From Peptococcaceae bacterium (GTDB lineage Bacteria; Bacillota; Desulfotomaculia; Desulfotomaculales; Desulfocucumaceae): DNA of 11,202 nt. This document shows positions 1 to 5,380 of the stretch, in pieces. The notes under the pieces are model-generated. The model saw nothing but the letters and a program-made list of their open reading frames with translations. It ran no database searches and was not told the origin of the DNA. Location: positions 1 to 11,202 of the forward strand of contig JAAXTT010000037.1 of assembly GCA_013336365.1 (NCBI GenBank), written 5' to 3'. How positions within the stretch are numbered: position 1 is the stretch's first letter; each line of letters opens with the position of its first letter. The translations under genes and the position numbers were made by a program.

Positions 1-408
1 GATGTTACCGGCAACCAGAATAATAAAGCCGATAGCCATAAGCAGGGTAACAAGTACCTCTACACCGTTGCCGTATCTTCTGAAATAATAGTCAGGCAGG
101 GTAATAAGATTCATTCTGTGCAAAGGCTTTGCATAAAAGAAGGCCACTACAACCATACATAATGCCAAACCAACGGGGAACACCATTCCAGCCCAGAAAC
201 CCATTGTGTAAACACTGCTTGTATTTCCTAGGGTTGAGTTGGCATCTGTTGCCTGAGCCATAAACATTGTACCTACGATGAAAAAGGGAAGGCTCCTGCC
301 GGCAATAATAAATCTTCTGCCGCTGCCTCTAACGAGAAAATAAGTGCTCATTCCTACTGCAAGGAAAATAAAAACCAGTATTGCCAAGCCTATTTGATAC
401 TTATTCAA
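1..408 (-). CDS. Sodium:solute symporter (SSS family), N-terminal 136 codons; 3' end beyond the window
   Basis: The reading frame stays open from base 408 down to base 1 (136 codons). It starts LNKYQIGLAILVFIFLAVG, with TTG as the proposed start. The TTG is preceded by GAGGTG at 415-420 with a 6-base spacer, and no better start is near. A first membrane helix (about residues 5-26) is followed by a short basic stretch with IAGRSLPFF. Then come AQATDANSTLGNTSSVYTMG (about residues 51-70) and two more hydrophobic segments. This is the typical N-terminal pattern of SSS transporters, where helix 1 is unwound around small polar residues that help bind sodium and substrate. Family members have about 450-600 residues, so roughly three quarters is missing. 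It lies downstream of an amidinotransferase on the same strand, which suggests a nitrogenous substrate such as an amino acid or guanidino compound; the sequence does not show which. Family call fairly sure, substrate unknown. Confidence 0.8.
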   Translation of the reverse strand, partial: MNKYQIGLAILVFIFLAVGMSTYFLVRGSGRRFIIAGRSLPFFIVGTMFMAQATDANSTLGNTSSVYTMGFWAGMVFPVGLALCMVVVAFFYAKPLHRMNLITLPDYYFRRYGNGVEVLVTLLMAIGFIILVAGNI

Positions 409-412
409 TAAT

Positions 413-502
413 AGCACCTCGCTTCATATTTTTGGGTGTCTATGCAATCCTTTAAGCACCTTTCTCTATATATTTCAATTATAAAATTGAATTGGTGCTT
501 AA
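413..502 (-). promoter_or_regulatory. Possible Shine-Dalgarno switch before the symporter gene
   Basis: On the transcript the order is AAGCACC (bases 500-494), GGTGCTT (460-454), then GGTGCT (418-413), which lies inside the ribosome binding site GAGGTGCT. The first element can pair with the second, forming the outer stem of a hairpin and leaving the ribosome site free. It can also pair with the third over six bases and hide that site. This is the usual layout of an anti-SD/anti-anti-SD pair in translational control. The pairing options are seen directly in the sequence; the regulatory role is inferred. Confidence 0.4.
452..502. repeat. Two-tier inverted repeat upstream of the symporter
   Basis: The outer arms TTAAGCACC (452-460) and GGTGCTTAA (494-502) are perfectly complementary over 9 bp. 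Inside them TTCAATT (474-480) and AATTGAA (485-491) form a second perfect 7-bp stem with a 4-base loop. The two tiers are separated by 13 bases on one side and 2 on the other. It ends about 44 bases from the symporter start, and its outer arm also matches the ribosome binding site. Confidence 0.75.
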
Positions 503-520
503 GTTTTTGTAAGAATGTTC

Positions 521-632
521 AAAAGGGGCAACTGATAACGGTCGTTAGCAAGGTAATTTTGTTATAAATTTACCTGATGATAATTCTAGTCAAGTTACTG
601 ACTACACTAAACCGCTATCAGCTACCCCTTTT
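521..632. repeat. 112-base element with 22-base imperfect terminal inverted repeats and flanking GTTC
   Basis: The arms at 521-542 (AAAAGGGGCAACTGA...) and 611-632 (...CAGCTACCCCTTTT) are complementary at 19 of 22 positions. The other three positions are G-U pairs if the minus strand is transcribed, and A-C mismatches if the plus strand is. GTTC occurs directly outside both ends (517-520 and 633-636), which resembles a target-site duplication. Inside, on the minus strand, are a TTAG/CTAA extension of the stem, a hairpin TAGTCA/TGACTA (6 bp), and a hairpin AGGTAA/TTACCT (6 bp). It could be a small non-autonomous mobile element (MITE-like) or a structured RNA domain. No transposase is present, and the family cannot be named. 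Confidence 0.5.
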
Positions 633-640
633 GTTCATCT

Positions 641-691
641 AACCTGACTTCTGACCGGGAGCCAGCATTACTGACTCCCGGCAGACAGGTT
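641..691. repeat. 51-base imperfect hairpin
   Basis: Nested complementary blocks: AACCTG (641-646) with CAGGTT (686-691), CTG (651-653) with CAG (682-684), CCGGGAG (655-661) with CTCCCGG (675-681), and CAG (663-665) with CTG (671-673) around a CATTA loop. Small bulges and one mismatch separate the blocks. The core is GC-rich and should fold well as RNA on either strand. Neither side has a clean U-run, so I do not call it a terminator. Confidence 0.65.
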
Positions 692-697
692 CTTGCA

Positions 698-720
698 AAC
701 CTTTGTAAAAACCAAAGGTT
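698..720. repeat. 8-bp perfect hairpin just after the amidinotransferase gene
   Basis: AACCTTTG (698-705) and CAAAGGTT (713-720) form a perfect stem with a 7-base loop, 10 bases beyond the amidinotransferase stop codon. On the minus-strand transcript the stem is followed by TGCAAG, not a U-run, so termination would be weak at best. It may protect the 3' end or mark a processing site. Confidence 0.5.
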
Positions 721-730
721 ATTTAATTTC

Positions 731-1912
731 TTACCAACCGTTAACTTGCTTGGGGAAGTAATCGGTAAGCTCTTCTTCCCGATAGATGTCCAGAGTGGTG
801 CAGTGCAGTGCGCCACCGAATGGGCTTACTTTTTCGTAAGGAATGGGGATACAGTTTACGCCCAACTTATCCAGTTGATCCAAGTATCCGGTTTCGTGTG
901 CTTCTACGCACATATACTTGTCACTGATGTTGAAGGTGTTCATTGAAATCCATGATTTTCCTTCATAGAGGCCAGTGAGGTATACTTTGTTTCTGTGAAC
1001 GAACTCAGGTCTTGCTGCAGGAACCAGTTCCCAACCGTTGTCTTCAAAGAGCTTGAAGAATTCAGGGTCAACAGGCTTCCAGTCAGGGTTGTACAGACAC
1101 AAGCCTGTACGACATACTGTCAGGTTAACGTCGATGTGCCATGGATGGAAGTTATCTGGCTTGCTCTTATCCATTGGGCTGTCAAACTGAACCATGTGTA
1201 CGCGGAATCCAAGTGCACCAAACATGCGCTTCATCCAGTCAACACCAGCCTTGTTACTTACGCAAGAAAGCTGCATAAACAGGTCCTTACCAAAACGGAA
1301 GATATCGGCAGCATCCCAAAGAGCTTCTTTTTCGGTCAACTGGAATTTACCATCCAGCAAACGCTGATGCTTCTCTTCTTCGGTCCATACGTTTTCGAAA
1401 TTGTAGTAGTAGTTACGCTCGTATGACTCATCGGTCAACATAGGCTTAGGAGCACCGAAGTGAATTGCTTCTGGGTCTTCTTTGCAATATCTTTCGAAGA
1501 TAGGACGGAAGTTAAGATACTCGTAGTAACGTGAACGACGGCAAGTAGTAGCCTCTACGATGTAGTTACCATGAACCATAATTACGTCACGAACGTTGTT
1601 AACACCATGCATGTTAAGCTGAGTCCACAAAGGAGTGGAAACTGGCTTATTCTTCATGAAGTCCATAATTTCAATACGCTCAACGATAGCACCTTGCTTC
1701 TCGATTTGAGCCTGATAGTAGTTCATTTGCTCGTTAGCAGCGTCTACCATCTCCTGAGGGAAAGGACCCCACTGACCCAATGGAAATCCACCCAAGGGCA
1801 GGTCATACCACCATGCTGGTTCTGGAGCTGGTACGTTGGTTCCTTCTGGACGACCAACAATAACGCGCTTAAGTTGGCTCCACTCGTTCCATGACTTTAC
1901 AATCTTAGCCAT
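731..1912 (-). CDS. Amidinotransferase, glycine amidinotransferase (GATM/StrB/CyrA)-like
   Basis: This 393-residue cytoplasmic enzyme should move an amidino group from a guanidino donor, usually arginine, to an amine acceptor through a covalent cysteine intermediate. From memory it follows vertebrate arginine:glycine amidinotransferase throughout: the opening SWNEWSQLKRVIVGR, then VRDVIMVHGNYIVEA, ALWDAADIFRFGKDLF, WHIDVNLTVCRTGLCLYNPD and GGALHCTTLDIYR. The catalytic set is present: Cys371 (HC motif), His259 (WHID) and Asp203 (second Asp of DAAD), with Asp109 at a conserved donor-side position. Length fits the family core without a mitochondrial leader. The residue before the catalytic HID is Trp258, where the animal enzyme has Met, so the acceptor may not be glycine. 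The ATG has AAGGAGG 9 bases upstream. The gene lies 133 bases after the COG2403 gene and upstream of a symporter. Enzyme family sure; substrate unknown. Confidence 0.88.
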   Translation of the reverse strand: MAKIVKSWNEWSQLKRVIVGRPEGTNVPAPEPAWWYDLPLGGFPLGQWGPFPQEMVDAANEQMNYYQAQIEKQGAIVERIEIMDFMKNKPVSTPLWTQLNMHGVNNVRDVIMVHGNYIVEATTCRRSRYYEYLNFRPIFERYCKEDPEAIHFGAPKPMLTDESYERNYYYNFENVWTEEEKHQRLLDGKFQLTEKEALWDAADIFRFGKDLFMQLSCVSNKAGVDWMKRMFGALGFRVHMVQFDSPMDKSKPDNFHPWHIDVNLTVCRTGLCLYNPDWKPVDPEFFKLFEDNGWELVPAARPEFVHRNKVYLTGLYEGKSWISMNTFNISDKYMCVEAHETGYLDQLDKLGVNCIPIPYEKVSPFGGALHCTTLDIYREEELTDYFPKQVNGW

Positions 1913-2000
1913 TTTTAAAATCCTCCTTGTAAATTATATTAATTTGCTGGTCTAATAAGAATTTATCTTTTCGACCATAATTGTTTATTGAATTATCTTT

Positions 2001-2028
2001 CCCACGGCACAGCAAGCCATGCCGTGGG
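2001..2028. repeat. 9-bp perfect GC-rich hairpin between the COG2403 and amidinotransferase genes
   Basis: CCCACGGCA (2001-2009) and TGCCGTGGG (2020-2028) pair perfectly around a 10-base loop. It lies 17 bases after the COG2403 stop codon. On the minus-strand transcript it is followed by AAAGATAATT rather than U's, so it is not a standard terminator. It could stabilise the upstream message or set the ratio of the two gene products. On the plus strand it is followed by TTTATT, but no plus-strand gene precedes it. Confidence 0.6.
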
Positions 2029-2045
2029 TTTATTACCTTTAAAAT

Positions 2046-3389
2046 CTACTTGATTTTATTGTTCTTCAAGAAATCTGCAATGATGTCGTCAAAGGTAGGA
2101 GCACCGATTTCCTGAGAGTCATAATATACTCTGGTATATGGCTTCTTGAAGGTAATCAGTCTGGCCATATCGATAGGAGTTGCAGATACGATGGAATCAC
2201 AGTCAACACTGTTGATAATATCTTCTGACTCCTTGAGTTGTGCTGGGTTGTATCCGATAGCCGGCAATACTGAACCGATTTGTGGGTAAAGCTTGAGGAT
2301 TTCAGCGATTCTGCCAACAGCATAAGGCTTAGGATCTACGATCTCAGCAGCACCAAAACGCTTGGCAGCAATATATCCTACTCCGAAAGACATGTCGCCG
2401 TGGGTAAGTGTAGGACCATCTTCAATTACCAGAACTCTCTTGCCCTTAATGATTGAAGGATCGTCTACTCTGAAAGGTGAAGCGGTGTCTACAACGATTG
2501 CATCTGGATTGATTTTTGCAATGTTGTCACGTACGGTTTGAATGTTTTCTGCACTGGCAGAGTCAATCTTGTTGATTACGATTACATCAGCCATTCTGGT
2601 GCAGATTTCGCCAGGATAGTAGGCGAGTTCATGACCAGGCCTGTGTGGGTCAACTACGGTGAACATAAGGTCTGGCTGGAAGAAAGGATAGTCGTTGTTA
2701 CCGCCATCCCAAACGATTACATCACAGCCCTTAGGATCTTGCTCAGCTGCCTGGAGGAGAGCAGGATAATCAACACCTGCATAAATTACGTTGCCTTTAA
2801 TTACGTGTGGCTCGTACTCTTCTGTTTCTTCTACAGTACAATTATGCTTCTTGAGGTCGGAAAGTTCAGCAAAGCGCTGGACTTTTTGAGCAACCAAGTC
2901 ACCATAAGCCATTGGGTGACGAACTGCAACAACCTTAAGTCCATGACCGTTAAGAATTTCAATAACTCTTCTGGTGGTTTGACCTTTTCCAGCACCGGTT
3001 CTTGAAGCACAGATAGCGATTACAGGCTTCTTGCTCTTGAGGGTGTTGTTCTTAGGTCCAATCATCATGTAGTTAGCACCAGCTGCCTGAGCGATAGCAC
3101 CAAGGCCCATTACGTGCTGGTAAGAAACGTCACTGTATGCAAATACTACGTCAGTTGCATCCAGTTCTTTTACCAATTTGCCAAGGTCTGCCTCAGGATA
3201 AATGCGGATACCTTTAGGATAAAGCTTGCCAGCCAATTCTGCAGGATACCTTCTGTCATCCATATCAGGTACTTGTGCAGCTGCAGTGAAACCAACTACC
3301 TCAAACTCTTCATTGTCTCTGAAGTACATGTTGAAGTTGTGGAAGTCTCTGCCGCCAGCTCCGATGATAATAACTCTTTTGTTAGCCAT
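2046..3389 (-). CDS. COG2403 family P-loop protein (cyclic 2,3-diphosphoglycerate synthetase-like GTPase)
   Basis: A 447-residue cytoplasmic protein. Residues 4-115 look like a Rossmann-type domain (RVIIIGAGGRDFHNFN, then a predicted binding region ending MMIGPKNN). A P-loop domain follows with ICASRTGAGKGQTTRR (about 126-141, Lys135). DVIVWDGGNNDYPFF (223-237) is a probable Mg/Walker B region, and VINKID (271-276) resembles the guanine-specificity NKxD motif of GTPases. VIEDGPTLTHG (321-331) is a further conserved-looking stretch. From memory this matches the family of the archaeal cyclic 2,3-diphosphoglycerate synthetase. Bacterial members lack a proven reaction, so I do not assign cyclic 2,3-diphosphoglycerate synthesis here. 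The ATG is preceded by AGGAGG (3401-3406) with an 11-base spacer. A promoter about 290 bases upstream suggests leader control. It probably shares a transcript with the amidinotransferase. Confidence 0.75.
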   Translation of the reverse strand: MANKRVIIIGAGGRDFHNFNMYFRDNEEFEVVGFTAAAQVPDMDDRRYPAELAGKLYPKGIRIYPEADLGKLVKELDATDVVFAYSDVSYQHVMGLGAIAQAAGANYMMIGPKNNTLKSKKPVIAICASRTGAGKGQTTRRVIEILNGHGLKVVAVRHPMAYGDLVAQKVQRFAELSDLKKHNCTVEETEEYEPHVIKGNVIYAGVDYPALLQAAEQDPKGCDVIVWDGGNNDYPFFQPDLMFTVVDPHRPGHELAYYPGEICTRMADVIVINKIDSASAENIQTVRDNIAKINPDAIVVDTASPFRVDDPSIIKGKRVLVIEDGPTLTHGDMSFGVGYIAAKRFGAAEIVDPKPYAVGRIAEILKLYPQIGSVLPAIGYNPAQLKESEDIINSVDCDSIVSATPIDMARLITFKKPYTRVYYDSQEIGAPTFDDIIADFLKNNKIK

Positions 3390-3678
3390 TTGTTACTCTT
3401 CCTCCTTTTATTCCTGAATTATCAGGTTTCAAAATTTAATTAATAAAATTTTGGTTTACTGAAAAGAACCCTACTCAAACTTTAAGCTAGAAAAACTGGT
3501 AAGCTTATCTAGCTATTTCATAGTTGCTCTCATGCAAAGCTTTTACTTACAGCTTATCCTGTGAACACTTTGTATGTATTTTCTTTTCAGACAGACCTAG
3601 ATGCATACACTCTTCCTTTAAGGAAAAATGCACTTTTATTAATTAAGCTTTTAAAAACATTGTCTAACACCAAAACTC
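3390..3678 (-). promoter_or_regulatory. Roughly 290-base structured 5' leader of the COG2403 gene
   Basis: From the likely start of transcription near 3678 to the ATG at 3389 no ORF is supported, but several pairings are visible on the minus strand. CTG-TAAG (3552-3546) pairs with CTTA-C-CAG (3503-3496), which is followed by TTTTT (3495-3491), like a terminator with a large apical domain. AGCTAGA (3514-3508) pairs with TCTAGCT (3491-3485); the two pairings cross, so they probably exclude each other. CAAAATTT/AAATTTTG (3430-3437 and 3446-3453, 8 bp) and CCTGA/TCAGG (3413-3417 and 3422-3426) lie close to the ribosome site. I looked for T-box, guanidine-I, SAM, lysine, purine and cobalamin core motifs and found none. 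Some of these AT-rich pairings may be chance. Confidence 0.4.
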
Positions 3679-3885
3679 AGCATTATTATACTACACGGGA
3701 ACGGTAAAACAAGTCTTTTTTTTCCCTTGGGTAACTCAATTTAACCCTAACAGTGCCAATTAAGACCTTTTCTTTCGTTTTTCGCACTCTATCTCATTAT
3801 TATAAATATTATTCTATTTTTACACTTTTCTATAAATATTTATAACTAAATATTTGCTTTCAAATATAAACAGATCTCACTTTAG
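3679..3885 (-). other. AT-rich spacer after the histidine kinase gene, with a weak hairpin
   Basis: Apart from the promoter at 3685-3712 this stretch holds no gene. A perfect 7-bp hairpin, ATATTTG (3850-3856) with CAAATAT (3861-3867) around a 4-base loop, lies about 20 bases after the kinase stop. On the transcript it is followed by TTAGTT, a poor U-run, so it is at best a weak terminator. Bases 3780-3850 are almost pure A/T with repeated AAATATTT. Confidence 0.4.
3685..3712 (-). promoter_or_regulatory. Sigma-A-type promoter for the COG2403/amidinotransferase genes
   Basis: On the minus strand TTGTTT (3712-3707) and TATAAT (3690-3685) are separated by 16 bases. The -10 box is a perfect match and the -35 box matches the first three positions. 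Transcription would begin near 3678 and run into the long leader. It lies in the 496-base gap after the histidine kinase gene, where a new promoter is expected. Confidence 0.55.
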
Positions 3886-5304
3886 CTATTCTATGCCTTC
3901 ATCATTATTCACTGCTGGAAGGGTAAAGGAAAAAATGCTACCCTTGCCAACCTCGCTCTCAGCAAAACATTGTCCTCCATGAGCTCTAACTATGTGCTTC
4001 ACTATTGCAAGACCCACTCCAATTCCGCCAAGCTCACGGGCCCGGGCCTTGTCCACTCTGTAAAAACGCTCGAAAACCCTTGGCAAACTCTCAGGAGGAA
4101 TCCCTATTCCAGTGTCCCAAATCACCACCCGCACATCGCTTCTTTCCTCTAGGGAACGAATATTGATTTTGCCGCCTGAAGGAGTATATTTCAAGGCATT
4201 GTCAACAAAATTAATCAATACCTGGGTAATCATATCTGGGTCACCAAAAACCAAGGGTAGCCCCTGTTTAAGGTCAAGGTCCAATTCTATCTGCTTTTCT
4301 TGAATCTGAGGCATAAAAAGATTGGCCACTGTGTTAATAATATCATTTAATTGAATTTTTTGCCAGCGATGGACAACTCTGCGGCCCTCTATCTTTGAAA
4401 GATTCAGCAGCTCATTGACAAGATTGCTCAATCGTTCAGTTTCCTTATATATTATATTTAGAAATCTATTGGCTGTTTCTGGATTATCCATTGCCCCGGA
4501 CAATAAGGTTTCCAAAAATCCCTTGATTGAGGTGAGGGGTGTTCTTAGTTCATGAGAGATGTTGGTTACAAACTCTGTGCGCATTTCCTCCAGCTGCCTT
4601 CGCTCCGTAATATCATGAAGCAACATAAGAACTCCACCCCGATTACTCTCTCCGGACACCAAGGGAGTTGCCTGCAATCGGAAAAATCTGGGTTCCGGAA
4701 TAATCAGTTTTATTTCCTGAACCACAGGCTGACCCGACTTTATCACCCTTCTAAAAATATCTTCTATCTCATAGTTGCGGATTACTCCCAGAATGTTCTG
4801 ACCATAGGAGTTCTCCTGATTTATTTTTAATGAATCCTCAATAACATGATTGATAAACAATACCTCGCCCTTGGGATTCAATGCTATTACTCCGTCAGTC
4901 ATACTGCTTAATATTGCCTGATCAATATTTTTCGTGTCATTTACCTGATAAAGAGTATCTCTTAATTTTTTTGCTATACCATTAATACTGTATGCCAATT
5001 TACCCAGCTCATTTCGGGAGCTTATGGGAATGGAGGAAACTCTTAGTCCCAGAGATATTTCCTCAGCAGCATTTACTATTTCAATCAGAGGCTTCAGGAA
5101 CCTATGATATAGAATATGGAAGAAACCCGCCAAGGTTAATGCTATTACAGGTATTTTGACCATAGCCGGCAAATGCATCCGAGCATCCAAAAGCTGTAAC
5201 CCAGTAAATACCAAAAAAACAAAAAAACAGCCTAAAATCATATAAAAAATTATACCCCGGTACTTATCCCAATCTTTTTGCTTTCTTCTTGCAAAAGACA
5301 ACAT
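3886..5304 (-). CDS. Membrane sensor histidine kinase, PhoR/PnpS/WalK-like, without a partner regulator in view
   Basis: A 472-residue kinase that should autophosphorylate on His251 and pass the phosphate to an unseen response regulator. Order: two membrane helices (about 17-39 and 47-68) joined by only about 8 outside residues, a HAMP-like linker (about 68-122), a PAS domain (about 126-232), a HisKA domain with SHELRTPLTSIKGF (250-263), and an ATPase domain with N box DNALKYTPSGG (368-378), G1 DTGIGIP (397-403), F box ERFYRVD (412-418) and G2 GGIGVGLAIV (426-435). The G2 box differs from the usual GGTGLGLAIV at two places. With almost no external domain, the signal is probably read by the PAS domain, the membrane or a partner protein. 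The ATG has GGGGGTGAG upstream with a 5-base spacer, and a promoter lies at 5334-5362. Length is normal for PAS-containing kinases. Its relation to the opp genes before it is unproven. Confidence 0.9.
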   Translation of the reverse strand: MLSFARRKQKDWDKYRGIIFYMILGCFFVFLVFTGLQLLDARMHLPAMVKIPVIALTLAGFFHILYHRFLKPLIEIVNAAEEISLGLRVSSIPISSRNELGKLAYSINGIAKKLRDTLYQVNDTKNIDQAILSSMTDGVIALNPKGEVLFINHVIEDSLKINQENSYGQNILGVIRNYEIEDIFRRVIKSGQPVVQEIKLIIPEPRFFRLQATPLVSGESNRGGVLMLLHDITERRQLEEMRTEFVTNISHELRTPLTSIKGFLETLLSGAMDNPETANRFLNIIYKETERLSNLVNELLNLSKIEGRRVVHRWQKIQLNDIINTVANLFMPQIQEKQIELDLDLKQGLPLVFGDPDMITQVLINFVDNALKYTPSGGKINIRSLEERSDVRVVIWDTGIGIPPESLPRVFERFYRVDKARARELGGIGVGLAIVKHIVRAHGGQCFAESEVGKGSIFSFTLPAVNNDEGIE

Positions 5305-5333
5305 TACATCTCACCCCCTGTGAGCTTTAATGA

Positions 5334-5362
5334 ATAATAATATTATTATCAAAATTAGTCAA
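5334..5362 (-). promoter_or_regulatory. Sigma-A-type promoter of the histidine kinase gene
   Basis: On the minus strand TTGACT (5362-5357) and TATTAT (5339-5334) are exactly 17 bases apart, each matching consensus at five of six positions. Transcription would start near 5327, about 23 bases before the ATG. The -10 box is half of a 16-base perfect palindrome, ATAATAATATTATTAT (5334-5349), which could also be an operator. The 76-base gap after oppF contains no terminator that I can see, so read-through from opp is also possible. Confidence 0.6.
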
Positions 5363-5380
5363 ACAACAGCGTATCGGAGC

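Larger units (their letters stand above)
409..730 (-). other. 322-base gene-free, hairpin-rich leader between the amidinotransferase and symporter genes
   Basis: No coding region is supported here on either strand. In transcription order the stretch holds an 8-bp hairpin (698-720), a 51-base imperfect hairpin (641-691), a 112-base element closed by 22-base arms (521-632), a two-tier hairpin (452-502), and then the symporter's ribosome binding site (415-420). I see no GC-rich hairpin followed by a U-run that would clearly end the upstream transcript on this strand. Read-through into the symporter with a long structured spacer is therefore plausible. I could not match it to a riboswitch family I know. 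Confidence 0.6.

Noticed and set aside
452..508. Hairpin followed by TTTTT on the plus strand, like a plus-strand terminator
   Set aside because: No plus-strand gene lies upstream. The U-run is on the non-transcribed strand for the genes that are here, so I list the hairpin as a repeat and possible control element instead.
409..730. CRISPR-like repeat array
   Set aside because: The repeats are inverted pairs, each different, and not regularly spaced direct repeats; no cas genes are present.
746..1894. Plus-strand ORFs opposite the amidinotransferase gene
   Set aside because: They lie fully inside a well-supported minus-strand gene, have no family resemblance and no convincing ribosome sites; they are antisense shadows.
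2538..3443. Plus-strand ORFs opposite the COG2403 gene and its leader
   Set aside because: Antisense to a conserved gene, with no recognisable domains or ribosome sites.
3390..3678. Known riboswitch or T-box in the COG2403 leader
   Set aside because: I looked for the conserved cores of T-box, guanidine-I/II, SAM, lysine, purine, glycine and cobalamin elements and saw none. A covariance search would be decisive.
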